DNA of 64,000 nucleotides from Bombus terrestris (taxonomy: Eukaryota; Arthropoda; Insecta; Hymenoptera; Apidae). The stretch is taken from positions 1-64,000 of the forward strand of contig NW_025963609.1 of NCBI RefSeq assembly GCF_910591885.1. Direction: 5' to 3'. A model generated the notes under the pieces. That model was not told the DNA's origin. It saw nothing but the letters and a program-made list of their open reading frames with translations, and did no database searches. The position numbers and the translations under genes were made by a program. Below, piece after piece: positions 12,981 to 28,130 of this stretch. Position 1 is the stretch's first letter. Each line of letters begins with the position of its first letter.

Positions 12981-15900
12981 CACCGTTGGACACCGTGGGA
13001 CACCGTTGGACACCGTTGGACATCGTTGGACATCGTTGGACATCGTTGGACATCGTTGGACACCGTTGGACACCGTTGGACACCGTTGGACATCGTTGGA
13101 CACCGTGGGACAACGTGGGACAACGTGGGACATCGTTGGACACCGTGGGACAACGTGGGACAACGTGGGACAACGTGGGACAACGTGGGACAACGTGGGA
13201 CAACGTGGGACAACGTGGGACACCGTTGGACACCGTGGGACACCGTTGGACACCGTTGGACATCGTTGGACACCGTGGGACAACGTGGGACAACGTGGGA
13301 CAACGTGGGACAACGTGGGACAACGTGGGACAACGTGGGACAACGTGGGACAACGTGGGACATCGTGGGACAACGTGGGACAACGTGGGAAAACGTGGGA
13401 CATCGTGGGACAACGTGGGACAACGTGGGACAACGTGGGACAACGTGGGACAACGTGGGACACCGTTGGACACCGTTGGACACCGTTGGACACCGTTGGA
13501 CATCGTTGGACACCGTGGGACAACGTGGGACAACGTGGGACAACGTGGGAAACCATGGAACAACGTGGGACAACGTGGGACACCGTTGGACATCGTTGGA
13601 CATCGTTGGACACCGTGGGACAACGTGGGACAACGTGGGACAACGTGGGACAACGTCGGACAACGTGGGACAACGTGGGACATCGTGGGACAACGTGGGA
13701 CAACGTGGGACAACGTGGGACAACGTGGGACAACGTGGGACACCGTTGGACACCGTGGGACACCGTTGGACATCGTTGGACACCGTGGGACAACGTGGGA
13801 CAACGTGGGACAACGTGGGACAACGTGGGACAACGTGGGACAACGTGGGACAACGTGGGACAACGTGGGACAACGTGGGACAACGTGGGACAGCGTGGGA
13901 CAACGTGGGACAACGTGGGACAACGTGGGACACCGTTGGACACCGTGGGACACCGTTGGACACCGTTGGACATCGTTGGACATCGTTGGACATCGTTGGA
14001 CATCGTTGGACACCGTTGGACACCGTTGGACACCGTTGGACATCGTTGGACACCGTGGGACAACGTGGGACAACGTAGGACAACGTGGGACAACGTGGGA
14101 CAACGTGGGACAACGTGGGACATCGTGGGACAACGTGGGACAACGTGGGACAACGTGGGACAACGTGGGACATCGTGGGACAACGTGGGACAACGTGGGA
14201 CAACGTGGGACATCGTGGGACAACGTGGGACAACGTGGGACATCGTGGGACAACGTGGGACAACGTGGGACACCGTTGGACACCGTTGGACACCGTTGGA
14301 CATCGTTGGACACCGTGGGACAACGTGGGACAACGTGGGACAACGTGGGACAACGTGGGACATCGTGGGACAACGTGGGACAACGTGGGACAACGTGGGA
14401 CAACGTGGGACAACGTGGGACAACGTGGGACAACGTGGGACAACGTGGGACACCGTTGGACACCGTGGGACACCGTTGGACACCGTTGGACATCGTTGGA
14501 CACCGTGGGACAACGTGGGACAACGTGGGACAACGTGGGACAACGTGGGACATCGTGGGACAACGTGGGACAACGTGGGACAACGTGGGACAACGTGGGA
14601 CATCGTGGGACAACGTGGGACAACGTGGGACAACGTGGGACATCGTGGGACAACGTGGGACAACGTGGGACAACGTGGGACAAAGTGGGACAACGTGGGA
14701 CACCGTTGGACACCGTTGGACACCGTTGGACACCGTTGGACATCGTTGGACACCGTGGGACAACGTGGGACAACGTGGGACAACGTGGGAAACCATGGAA
14801 CAACGTGGGACAACGTGGGACACCGTTGGACATCGTTGGACATCGTTGGACACCGTGGGACAACGTGGGACAACGTGGGACAACGTGGGACAACGTCGGA
14901 CAACGTGGGACAACGTGGGACATCGTGGGACAACGTGGGACAACGTGGGACAACGTGGGACAACGTGGGACAACGTGGGACACCGTTGGACACCGTGGGA
15001 CACCGTTGGACACCGTTGGACAACGTTGGACACCGTGGGACAACGTGGGACAACGTGGGACAACGTGGGACAACGTGGGACATCGTGGGACAACGTGGGA
15101 CAACGTGGGACAACGTGGGACAACGTGGGATATCGTGGGACAACGTGGGACAACGTGGGACAACGTGGGACATCGTGGGACAACGTGGGACAACGTGGGA
15201 CAACGTGGGACAACGTGGGACAACGTGGGACAACGTGGGACAACGTGGGACAACGTGGGACATCGTGGGACAACGTGGGACAACGTGGGACAACGTGGGA
15301 CAACGTGGGACAACGTGGGACACCGTTGGACACCGTTGGACACCGTTGGACACCGTTGGACATCGTTGGACACCGTGGGACAACGTGGGACAACGTGGGA
15401 CAACGTGGGAAACCATGGAACAACGTGGGACAACGTGGGACACCGTTGGACATCGTTGGACATCGTTGGACACCGTGGGACAACGTGGGACAACGTGGGA
15501 CAACGTGGGACAACGTCGGACAACGTGGGACAACGTGGGACAACGTGGGACAACGTGGGACAACGTGGGACAACGTGGGACAACGTGGGACAACGTGGGA
15601 CAACGTGGGACAACGTGGGACATCGTGGGACAACGTGGGACAACGTGGGACAACGTGGGACAACGTGGGACATCGTTGGACACCGTTGGACACCGTGGGA
15701 CAACGTGGGACAACGTGGGACAACGTGGGACATCGTTGGACACCGTTGGACATCGTTGGACACCGTTGGACATCGTTGGACATCGTTGGACATCGTGGGA
15801 CACCGTTGGACATCGTTGGACATCGTTGGACACCGTGGGACAACGTGGGACACCGTGGGACAACGTGGGAAACCATGGAACAACGTGGGACACCGTTGGA

Positions 15901-18310
15901 CATCGTTGGACATCGTTGGACACCGTGGGACACCGTTGGACACCGTGGGACACCGTGGGACATCGTTGGACATCGTTGGACATCGTGGGACACCGTTGGA
16001 CATCGTTGGACATCGTTGGACACCGTTGGACATCGTTGGACACCGTTGGACATCGTTGGACATCGTTGGACATCGTGGGACACCGTTGGACATCGTTGGA
16101 CATCGTTGGACACCGTGGGACAACGTGGGACAACGTGGGACAACGTGGGAAACCATGGAACAACGTGGGACAACGTGGGACACCGTTGGACATCGTTGGA
16201 CAACGTGGGACAACGTGGGACAACGTGGGACAACGTGGGACAACGTGGGACAACGTGGGACACCGTTGGACACCGTGGGACACCGTTGGACACCGTTGGA
16301 CATCGTTGGACACCGTGGGACAACGTGGGACAACGTGGGACAACGTGGGACAACGTGGGACAACGTGGGACAACGTGGGACAACGTGGGACAACGTGGGA
16401 CAACGTGGGACAACGTGGGACAACGTGGGACAACGTGGGACAACGTGGGACAACGTGGGACACCGTTGGACACCGTTGGACACCGTTGGACATCGTTGGA
16501 CATCGTTGGACATCGTTGGACATCGTTGGACACCGTTGGACACCGTTGGACACCGTTGGACATCGTTGGACACCGTGGGACAACGTGGGACAACGTGGGA
16601 CAACGTGGGACAACGTGGGACAACGTGGGACAACGTGGGACATCGTGGGACAACGTGGGACAACGTGGGACAACGTGGGACAACGTGGGACAACGTGGGA
16701 CACCGTTGGACACCGTGGGACACCGTTGGACACCGTTGGACATCGTTGGACACCGTGGGACAACGTGGGACAACGTGGGACAACGTGGGACATCGTGGGA
16801 CAACGTGGGACAACGTGGGACAACGTGGGACAACGTGGGACATCGTGGGACAACGTGGGACAACGTGGGACAACGTGGGACATCGTGGGACAACGTGGGA
16901 CAACGTGGGACAACGTGGGACAACGTGGGACACCGTTGGACACCGTTGGACACCGTTGGACACCGTTGGACATCGTTGGACACCGTGGGACAACGTGGGA
17001 CAACGTGGGACAACGTGGGAAACCATGGAACAACGTGGGACAACGTGGGACACCGTTGGACATCGTTGGACATCGTTGGACACCGTGGGACAACGTGGGA
17101 CAACGTGGGACAACGTGGGACAACGTCGGACAACGTGGGACAACGTGGGACATCGTGGGACAACGTGGGACAACGTGGGACAACGTGGGACAACGTGGGA
17201 CAACGTGGGACACCGTTGGACACCGTGGGACACCGTTGGACATCGTTGGACACCGTGGGACAACGTGGGACAACGTGGGACAACGTGGGACAACGTGGGA
17301 CAACGTGGGACAACGTGGGACAACGTGGGACAACGTGGGACAACGTGGGACAACGTGGGACAGCGTGGGACAACGTGGGACAACGTGGGACAACGTGGGA
17401 CAACGTGGGACAACGTGGGACACCGTTGGACACCGTGGGACACCGTTGGACAGCGTTGGACATCGTTGGACATCGTTGGACATCGTTGGACATCGTTGGA
17501 CACCGTTGGACACCGTTGGACACCGTTGGACATCGTTGGACACCGTGGGACAACGTGGGACAACGTGGGACAACGTGGGACAACGTGGGACAACGTGGGA
17601 CAACGTGGGACATCGTGGGACAACGTGGGACAACGTGGGACAACGTGGGACAACGTGGGACATCGTGGGACAACGTGGGACAACGTGGGACAACGTGGGA
17701 CATCGTGGGACAACGTGGGACAACGTGGGACATCGTGGGACAACGTGGGACAACGTGGGACACCGTTGGACACCGTTGGACACCGTTGGACATCGTTGGA
17801 CACCGTGGGACAACGTGGGACAACGTGGGACAACGTGGGACAACGTGGGACATCGTGGGACAACGTGGGACAACGTGGGACAACGTGGGACAACGTGGGA
17901 CAACGTGGGACAACGTGGGACAACGTGGGACAACGTGGGACACCGTTGGACACCGTTGGACACCGTTGGACACCGTTGGACATCGTTGGACACCGTGGGA
18001 CAACGTGGGACAACGTGGGACAACGTGGGACAACGTGGGACATCGTGGGACAACGTGGGACAACGTGGGACAACGTGGGACAACGTGGGACATCGTGGGA
18101 CAACGTGGGACAACGTGGGACAACGTGGGACATCGTGGGACAACGTGGGACAACGTGGGACAACGTGGGACAAAGTGGGACAACGTGGGACACCGTTGGA
18201 CACCGTTGGACACCGTTGGACACCGTTGGACATCGTTGGACACCGTGGGACAACGTGGGACAACGTGGGACAACGTGGGAAACCATGGAACAACGTGGGA
18301 CAACGTGGGA
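12981..18310 (+). repeat. Composite higher-order block, copy I
   Basis: This is a 5.3-kb block recognised by an ordered set of rare markers: F 13551, R 13651, S 13891, K 14681, F 14791, F 15411, F 15871, F 16151, F 17021, S 17361, cagcgttgga 17451, K 18171, F 18281. The same order recurs in copy II at offsets of 17,110-17,140 bp. The offset steps show gain or loss of one to three whole units between markers. Copy I has private changes: aaacgtggga at 13391, tatcgtggga at 15131, and D in place of A or B at 15851, 15941 and 15951. The match ends just after F at 18281. Confidence 0.82.
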
Positions 18311-20110
18311 CACCGTTGGACATCGTTGGACATCGTTGGACACCGTGGGACAACGTGGGACAACGTGGGACAACGTGGGACAACGTCGGACAACGTGGGA
18401 CAACGTGGGACATCGTGGGACAACGTGGGACAACGTGGGACAACGTGGGACAACGTGGGACACCGTTGGACACCGTGGGACACCGTTGGACACCGTTGGA
18501 CATCGTTGGACACCGTGGGACAACGTGGGACAACGTGGGACAACGTGGAACAACGTGGGACATCGTGGGACAACGTGGGACAACGTGGGACAACGTGGGA
18601 CAACGTGGGACATCGTGGGACAACGTGGGACAACGTGGGACAACGTGGGACATCGTGGGACAACGTGGGACAACGTGGGACAACGTGGGACAACGTGGGA
18701 CATCGTGGGACAACGTGGGACAACGTGGGACAACGTGGGACATCGTGGGACAACGTGGGACAACGTGGGACAACGTGGGACAACGTGGGACAACGTGGGA
18801 CACCGTTGGACACCGTTGGATACCGTTGGACACCGTTGGACATCGTTGGACACCGTGGGACAACGTGGGACAACGTGGGACAACGTGGGAAACCATGGAA
18901 CAACGTGGGACAACGTGGGACACCGTTGGACATCGTTGGACATCGTTGGACACCGTGGGACAACGTGGGACAACGTGGGACAACGTGGGACAACGTCGGA
19001 CAACGTGGGACAACGTGGGACAACGTGGGACAACGTGGGACAACGTGGGACAACGTGGGACAACGTGGGACACCGTTGGACACCGTGGGACACCGTTGGA
19101 CACCGTTGGACATCGTTGGACATCGTTGGACATCGTTGGACATCGTTGGACACCGTTGGACACCGTTGGACACCGTTGGACATCGTTGGACACCGTGGGA
19201 CAACGTGGGACAACGTGGGACAACGTGGGACAACGTGGGACAACGTGGGACACCGTTGGACACCGTGGGACACCGTTGGACACCGTTGGACATCGTTGGA
19301 CACCGTGGGACAACGTGGGACAACGTGGGACAACGTGGGACAACGTGGGACATCGTGGGACACCGTTGGACACCGTGGGACACCGTTGGACACCGTTGGA
19401 CATCGTTGGACACCGTGGGACAACGTGGGACAACGTGGGACAACGTGGGACAACGTGGGACATCGTGGGACAACGTGGGACAACGTGGGACAACGTGGGA
19501 CAACGTGGGACATCGTGGGACAACGTGGGACAACGTGGGACAACGTGGGACATCGTGGGACAACGTGGGACAACGTGGGACAACGTGGGACAACGTGGGA
19601 CACCGTTGGACACCGTTGGACACCGTTGGACACCGTTGGACATCGTTGGACACCGTGGGACAACGTGGGACAACGTGGGACAACGTGGGAAACCATGGAA
19701 CAACGTGGGACAACGTGGGACACCGTTGGACATCGTTGGACATCGTTGGACACCGTGGGACAACGTGGGACAACGTGGGACAACGTGGGACAACGTCGGA
19801 CAACGTGGGACAACGTGGGACAACGTGGGACAACGTGGGACAACGTGGGACAACGTGGGACAACGTGGGACAACGTGGGACAACGTGGGACAACGTGGGA
19901 CATCGTGGGACAACGTGGGACAACGTGGGACAACGTGGGACAACGTGGGACACCGTGGGACAACGTGGGACAACGTGGGACAACGTGGGACAACGTGGGA
20001 CAACGTGGGACAACGTGGGACAACGTGGGACATCGTGGGACAACGTGGGACAACGTGGGACAACGTGGGACACCGTTGGACACCGTTGGACACCGTTGGA
20101 CACCGTTGGA
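18311..20110 (+). repeat. Decamer array between higher-order blocks
   Basis: Ordinary unit mixture with F at 18891 and 19691, R at 18381, 18991 and 19791, and isolated variants caacgtggaa (18541) and taccgttgga (18821). The taccgttgga unit also occurs at 35681 and 37211, which suggests that this stretch is related to the 35.6-37.3 kb region. No unique sequence. Confidence 0.8.
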
Positions 20111-21590
20111 CATCGTTGGACACCGTGGGACAACGTGGGACAACGTGGGACAACGTGGGAAACCATGGAACAACGTGGGACAACGTGGGACACCGTTGGA
20201 CATCGTTGGACATCGTTGGACACCGTGGGACAACGTGGGACAACGTGGGAAAACGTGGGACAACGTGGGACATCGTTGGACACCGTTGGACACCGTGGGA
20301 CAACGTGGGACAACGTGGGACAACGTGGGACAACGTGGGACAACGTGGGACAACGTGGGACAACGTGGGACAACGTGGGACAACGTGGGACAACGTGGGA
20401 CAACGTGGGACAACGTGGGACAACGTGGGACAACGTGGGACATCGTGGGACAACGTGGGACAACGTGGGACAACGTGGGACAACGTGGGACAACGTGGGA
20501 CACCGTTGGACATCGTTGGACACCGTGGGACAACGTGGGACAACGTGGGACAACGTGGGACACCGTTGGACAACGTTGGACACCGTTGGACACCGTTGGA
20601 CATCGTTGGACACCGTGGGACAACGTGGGACAACGTGGGACAACGTGGGACAACGTGGGACAACGTGGGAAACCATGGAACAACGTGGGACAACGTGGGA
20701 CACCGTTGGACATCGTTGGACAACGTGGGACAACGTGGGACAACGTGGGACAACGTGGGACAACGTGGGACAACGTGGGACAACGTGGGACACCGTTGGA
20801 CAACGTGGGACACCGTTGGACATCGTTGGACACCGTGGGACAACGTGGGACAACGTGGGACCACGTGGGACAACGTGGGACAACGTGGGACAACGTGGGA
20901 CAACTTGGGACAACGTGGGACAACGTGGGACAACGTGGGACAACGTGGGACATCGTGGGACAACGTAGGACAACGTGGAACAACGTGGGACAACGTGGGA
21001 CAACGTGGGACACCGTTGGACATCGTTGGACACCGTGGGACACCGTGGGACAACGTGGGACAACGTGGGACAACGTGGGACAACGTGGGACAACGTGGGA
21101 AACCATGGAACAACGTGGGACAACGTGGGACACCGTTGGACATCGTTGGACAACGTGGGACAACGTGGGACCACGTGGGACAACGTGGGACAACGTGGGA
21201 CAACGTGGGACACCGTTGGACACCGTGGGACACCGTTGGACACCGTTGGACATCGTTGGACACCGTGGGACAACGTGGGACAACGTGGGACAACGTGGGA
21301 CAACGTGGGACAACGTGGGACAACGTGGGACAACGTGGGACAACGTGGGACAACGTGGGACAACTTGGGACAACGTGGGACAACGTGGGACACCGTTGGA
21401 CAACGTGGGACACCGTTGGACATCGTTGGACACCGTGGGACAACGTGGGACAACGTGGGACAACGTGGGACAACGTGGGACAACGTGGGACACCGTTGGA
21501 CATCGTTGGACATCGTTGGACATCGTTGGACATCGTTGGACACCGTTGGACAGCGTTGGACACCGTTGGACATCGTTGGACACCGTGGGA
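20111..21590 (+). repeat. 1.48-kb block, copy 1 (partner at 40241)
   Basis: The block matches 40241-41710 at offset 20,130, changing to 20,120 after one C unit is lost in the partner. Shared markers are F 20161, G 20251, F 20671, H 20861, caacttggga 20901, caacgtggaa 20971, F 21101 and H 21171. Private to this copy are caacgttgga at 20571, caacgtagga at 20961, a second caacttggga at 21361 and cagcgttgga at 21551. Confidence 0.82.
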
Positions 21591-23230
21591 CAACGTGGGA
21601 CAACGTGGGACAACGTGGGAAACCATGGAACAACGTGGGACAACGTGGGACACCGTTGGACATCGTTGGACATCGTTGGACACCGTGGGACAACGTGGGA
21701 CAACGTGGGACAACGTGGGACAACGTCGGACAACGTGGGACAACGTGGGACATCGTGGGACAACGTGGGACAACGTGGGACAACGTGGGACAACGTGGGA
21801 CAACGTGGGACACCGTTGGACACCGTGGGACACCGTTGGACACCGTTGGACATCGTTGGACACCGTGGGACAACGTGGGACAACGTGGGACAACGTGGGA
21901 CAACGTGGGACAACGTGGGACAACGTGGGACAACGTGGGACAACGTGGGACAACGTGGGACAACGTGGGACAACGTGGGACAACGTGGGACAACGTGGGA
22001 CACCGTTGGACATCGTTGGACAACGTGGGACAACGTGGGACAACGTGGGACAACGTGGGACAACGTGGGACACCGTTGGACACCGTTGGACATCGTTGGA
22101 CACCGTGGGACAACGTGGGACAACGTGGGACAACGTGGGACAACGTGGGACAACGTGGGACAACGTGGGACAACGTGGGACAACGTGGGACAACGTGGGA
22201 CAACGTGGGACATCGTGGGACAACGTGGGACAACGTGGGACAACGTGGGACATCGTGGGACAACGTGGGACAACGTGGGACAACGTGGGACACCGTTGGA
22301 CACCGTTGGACACCGTTGGACACCGTTGGACATCGTTGGACACCGTGGGACAACGTGGGACAACGTGGGACAACGTGGGAAACCATGGAACAACGTGGGA
22401 CAACGTGGGACACCGTTGGACATCGTTGGACATCGTTGGACACCGTGGGACAACGTGGGACAACGTGGGAAAACGTGGGACAACGTGGGACACCGTTGGA
22501 CATCGCTGGACACCGTTGGACATCGTTGGACACCGTGGGACAACGTGGGACAACGTGGGACAACGTGGGACAACGTGGGACAACGTGGGACAACGTGGGA
22601 CAACGTGGGACAACGTGGGACAACGTGGGACAACGTGGGACAACGTGGGACTACGTGGGACATCGTGGGACAACGTGGGACAACGTGGGACAACGTGGGA
22701 CAACGTGGGACACCGTGGGACACCGTGGGACACCGTGGGACAACGTGGGACAACGTGGGACAACGTGGGACAACGTGGGACAACGTGGGACAACGTGGGA
22801 CAACGTGGGACAACGTGGGACAACGTGGGACAACGTGGAACAACGTGGGACAACGTGGGACAACGTGGGACAACGTGGGACAACGTGGGACAACGTGGGA
22901 CAACGTGGGACAACGTGGGACATCGTGGGACAACGTGGGACTACGTGGGACAACGTGGGACAACGTGGGACAACGTGGGACACCGTTGGACATCGTTGGA
23001 CACCGTGGGACAACGTGGGACAACGTGGGACAACGTGGGACACCGTTGGACACCGTGGGACAACGTGGGACAACGTGGGACATCGTGGGACAACGTGGGA
23101 CAACGTGGGACAACGTGGGACAACGTGGGACACCGTTGGACAACGTGGGACACCGTTGGACATCGTTGGACACCGTGGGACAACGTGGGACAACGTGGGA
23201 CCACGTGGGACAACGTGGGACAACGTGGGA
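21591..23230 (+). repeat. Decamer array with ctacgtggga markers
   Basis: Contains F at 21621 and 22381, R at 21721, Q at 22501, ctacgtggga at 22651 and 22941, and H at 23201. The order Q then ctacgtggga resembles 10511-10970, so this is probably another relative of the 10.4-11.2 kb stretch. I did not align the two completely. Confidence 0.75.
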
Positions 23231-25930
23231 CAACGTGGGACAACGTGGGACAACGTGGGACAACGTGGGACAACGTGGGACAACGTGGGACATCGTGGGA
23301 CAACGTGGGACAACGTGGGACACCGTTGGACATCGTTGGACACCGTGGGACACCGTGGGACAACGTGGGACAACGTGGGACAACGTGGGACAACGTGGGA
23401 CAACGTGGGACAACGTTGGACAACGTGGGACAACGTGGGACAACGTGGGACAACGTGGGACAACGTGGGACAACGTGGGACAACGTGGGACATCGTGGGA
23501 CAACGTGGGACAACGTGGGACAACGTGGGACAACGTGGGACAACGTGGGACACCGTTGGACACCGTTGGACACCGTTGGACACCGTTGGACATCGTTGGA
23601 CACCGTGGGACAACGTGGGACAACGTGGGACAACGTGGGAAACCATGGAACAACGTGGGACAACGTGGGACACCGTTGGACATCGTTGGACATCGTTGGA
23701 CACCGTGGGACAACGTGGGACAACGTGGGAAAACGTGGGACAACGTGGGACACCGTTGGACATCGCTGGACACCGTTGGACATCGTTGGACACCGTGGGA
23801 CAACGTGGGACAACGTGGGACAACGTGGGACAACGTGGGACAACGTGGGACAACGTGGGACAACGTGGGACAACGTGGGACAACGTGGGACAACGTGGGA
23901 CAACGTGGGACAACGTGGGACAACGTGGGACATCGTGGGACAACGTGGGACAACGTGGGACAACGTGGGACAACGTGGGACACCGTTGGACATCGTTGGA
24001 CACCGTGGGACAACGTGGGACAACGTGGGACAACGTGGGACACCGTTGGACACCGTTGGACACCGTTGGACACCGTTGGACATCGTTGGACACCGTGGGA
24101 CAACGTGGGACAACGTGGGACAACGTGGGACAACGTGGGACAACGTGGGACAACGTGGGACAACGTGGGACAACGTGGGACAACGTGGGACAACGTGGGA
24201 CAACGTGGGACAACGTGGGACAACGTGGGACACCGTTGGACACCGTTGGACACCGTTGGACACCGTTGGACATCGTTGGACACCGTGGGACAACGTGGGA
24301 CAACGTGGGACAACGTGGGAAACCATGGAACAACGTGGGACAACGTGGGACACCGTTGGACATCGTTGGACATCGTTGGACACCGTGGGACAACGTGGGA
24401 CAACGTGGGAAAACGTGGGACAACGTGGGACACCGTTGGACATCGCTGGACACCGTTGGACATCGTTGGACACCGTGGGACAACGTGGGACAACGTGGGA
24501 CAACGTGGGACAACGTGGGACAACGTGGGACAACGTGGGACAACGTGGGACAACGTGGGACAACGTGGGACAACGTGGGACAACGTGGGACAACGTGGGA
24601 CAACGTGGGACATCGTGGGACAACGTGGGACAACGTGGGACAACGTGGGACAACGTGGGACACCGTTGGACATCGTTGGACACCGTGGGACAACGTGGGA
24701 CAACGTGGGACAACGTGGGACACCGTTGGACACCGTTGGACACCGTTGGACACCGTTGGACATCGTTGGACACCGTGGGACAACGTGGGACAACGTGGGA
24801 CAACGTGGGAAACCATGGAACAACGTGGGACAACGTGGGACACCGTTGGACATCGTTGGACAACGTGGGACAACGTGGGACAACGTGGGACAACGTGGGA
24901 CAACGTGGGACAACGTGGGACAACGTGGGACACCGTTGGACACCGTGGGACACCGTTGGACACCGTTGGACATCGTTGGACACCGTGGGACAACGTGGGA
25001 CAACGTGGGACAACGTGGGACAACGTGGGACAACGTGGGACAACGTGGGACACCGTTGGACATCGTTGGACATCGTTGGACATCGTTGGACATCGTGGGA
25101 CACCGTTGGACATCGTTGGACATCGTTGGACACCGTTGGACACCGTTGGACAACGTGGGACATCGTGGGACAACGTGGGACAACGTGGGACAACGTGGGA
25201 CAACGTGGGACACCGTTGGACACCGTGGGACACCGTTGGACACCGTTGGACACCGTTGGACATCGTTGGACATCGTTGGACACCGTGGGACACCGTTGGA
25301 CACCGTTGGACACCGTTGGACATCGTTGGACATCGTTGGACATCGTGGGACACCGTTGGACATCGTTGGACATCGTTGGACACCGTTGGACATCGTTGGA
25401 CACCGTTGGACATCGTTGGACATCGTTGGACATCGTGGGACACCGTTGGACATCGTTGGACATCGTTGGACACCGTGGGACAACGTGGGACAACGTGGGA
25501 CAACGTGGGAAACCATGGAACAACGTGGGACACCGTTGGACACCGTTGGACACCGTTGGACACCGTTGGACATCGTTGGACACCGTGGGACAACGTGGGA
25601 CAACGTGGGACAACGTGGGAAACCATGGAACACCGTGGGACAACGTGGGACAACGTGGGACAACGTGGGACAACGTGGGACAACGTGGGACAACGTGGGA
25701 CAACGTGGGACAACGTGGGACAACGTGGGACAACGTGGGACAACGTGGGACAACGTGGGACAACGTGGGACAACGTGGGACAACGTGGGACACCGTTGGA
25801 CACCGTGGGACACCGTTGGACACCGTTGGACATCGTTGGACATCGTTGGACATCGTTGGACATCGTTGGACACCGTTGGACACCGTTGGACACCGTTGGA
25901 CATCGTTGGACACCGTGGGACAACGTGGGA
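23231..25930 (+). repeat. 2.7-kb block, copy 1 (partner at 42941)
   Basis: The block aligns with 42941-45540. Markers are E 23291, the D-D pair at 23341, F 23641, Q 23761, F 24321, Q 24441, F 24811, and F 25511 and 25621 exactly 110 bp apart. Offsets are 19,710 to 19,720 up to F 24811 and 19,590 from F 25511, because the partner lacks about 130 bp of the B/C-rich block. The unit caacgttgga at 23411 is private to this copy. Confidence 0.78.
25051..25520 (+). repeat. 470-bp B/C-rich block, copy 2
   Basis: Same unit order as 12311-12780 with F at 25511. The match to 28131 extends upstream to about 24480 (offset 3,080), giving roughly 1.05 kb shared with the third copy. Confidence 0.85.
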
Positions 25931-28130
25931 CAACGTGGGACAACGTGGGACAACGTGGGACAACGTGGGACAACGTGGGACATCGTGGGACAACGTGGGA
26001 CAACGTGGGACAACGTGGGACAACGTGGGACAACGTGGGACACCGTTGGACACCGTGGGACTCCGTTGGACACCGTTGGACATCGTTGGACACCGTGGGA
26101 CAACGTGGGACAACGTGGGACAACGTGGGACATCGTGGGACAACGTGGGACAACGTGGGACAACGTGGGACAACGTGGGACATCGTGGGACAACGTGGGA
26201 CAACGTGGGACAACGTGGGACATCGTGGGACAACGTGGGACAACGTGGGACAACGTGGGACAACGTGGGACAACGTGGGACACCGTTGGACACCGTTGGA
26301 CACCGTTGGACACCGTTGGACATCGTTGGACACCGTGGGACAACGTGGGACAACGTGGGAAACCATGGAACAACGTGGGACAACGTGGGACACCGTTGGG
26401 CATCGTTGGACATCGTTGGACACCGTGGGACAACGTGGGACAACGTGGGACAACGTGGGACAACGTGGGACAACGTGGGACACCGTTGGACACCGTTGGA
26501 CACCGTTGGACACCGTTGGACATCGTTGGACACCGTGGGACAACGTGGGACAACGTGGGACAACGTGGGAAACCATGGAACAACGTGGGACAACGTGGGA
26601 CACCGTTGGACATCGTTGGACATCGTTGGACACCGTGGGACAACGTGGGACAACGTGGGAAAACGTGGGACAACGTGGGACACCGTTGGACATCGCTGGA
26701 CACCGTTGGACATCGTTGGACACCGTGGGACAACGTGGGACAACGTGGGACAACGTGGGACAACGTGGGACAACGTGGGACAACGTGGGACAACGTGGGA
26801 CAACGTGGGACAACGTGGGACAACGTGGGACAACGTGGGACAACGTGGGACAACGTGGGACATCGTGGGACAACGTGGGACAACGTGGGACAACGTGGGA
26901 CAACGTGGGACACCGTTGGACATCGTTGGACACCGTGGGACAACGTGGGACAACGTGGGACAACGTGGGACACCGTTGGACACCGTTGGACACCGTTGGA
27001 CACCGTTGGACACCGTTGGACATCGTTGGACACCGTGGGACAACGTGGGACAACGTGGGACAACGTGGGAAACCATGGAACAACGTGGGACAACGTGGGA
27101 CACCGTTGGACATCGTTGGACATCGTTGGACACCGTGGGACAACGTGGGACAACGTGGGAAAACGTGGGACAACGTGGGACACCGTTGGACATCGCTGGA
27201 CACCGTTGGACATCGTTGGACACCGTGGGACAACGTGGGACAACGTGGGACAACGTGGGACAACGTGGGACAACGTGGGACAACGTGGGACAACGTGGGA
27301 CAACGTGGGACAACGTGGGACATCGTGGGACAACGTGGGACAACGTGGGACAACGTGGGACAACGTGGGACAACGTGGGACAACGTGGGACAACGTGGGA
27401 CATCGTGGGACAACGTGGGACTACGTGGGACAACGTGGGACAACGTGGGACACCGTTGGACACCGTTGGACACCGTTGGACACCGTTGGACATCGTTGGA
27501 CACCGTGGGACAACGTGGGACAACGTGGGACAACGTGGGAAACCATGGAACAACGTGGGACAACGTGGGACAACGTGGGACAACGTGGGACAACGTGGGA
27601 CAACGTGGGACAACGTGGGACAACGTGGGACAACGTGGGACAACGTGGGACAACGTGGGACAACGTGGGACAACGTGGGACAACGTGGGACATCGTGGGA
27701 CAACGTGGGACAACGTGGGACAACGTGGGACAACGTGGGACACCGTTGGACATCGTTGGACACCGTGGGACAACGTGGGACAACGTGGGACAACGTGGGA
27801 CACCGTTGGACACCGTTGGACACCGTTGGACACCGTTGGACATCGTTGGACACCGTGGGACAACGTGGGACAACGTGGGACAACGTGGGAAACCATGGAA
27901 CAACGTGGGACAACGTGGGACACCGTTGGACATCGTTGGACAACGTGGGACAACGTGGGACAACGTGGGACAACGTGGGACAACGTGGGACAACGTGGGA
28001 CAACGTGGGACACCGTTGGACACCGTGGGACACCGTTGGACACCGTTGGACATCGTTGGACACCGTGGGACAACGTGGGACAACGTGGGACAACGTGGGA
28101 CAACGTGGGACAACGTGGGACAACGTGGGA
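25931..28130 (+). repeat. Decamer array with closely spaced F and Q units
   Basis: F units at 26361, 26571, 27071, 27541 and 27891 and Q at 26691 and 27191 show repeated use of the F-to-Q module at about 500-bp spacing. A unit ending in ggg (caccgttggg, ending at 26400) and ctacgtggga at 27421 are private variants. The last 0.57 kb (from about 27561) is shared with 24480 onward. Confidence 0.78.

Noticed and set aside
15121..15140. Units beginning with t (tatcgtggga 15131, taacgtggga 10911) as borders of a foreign insertion
   Set aside because: Flanking units continue in the same register with ordinary variants, so these are single-base substitutions.
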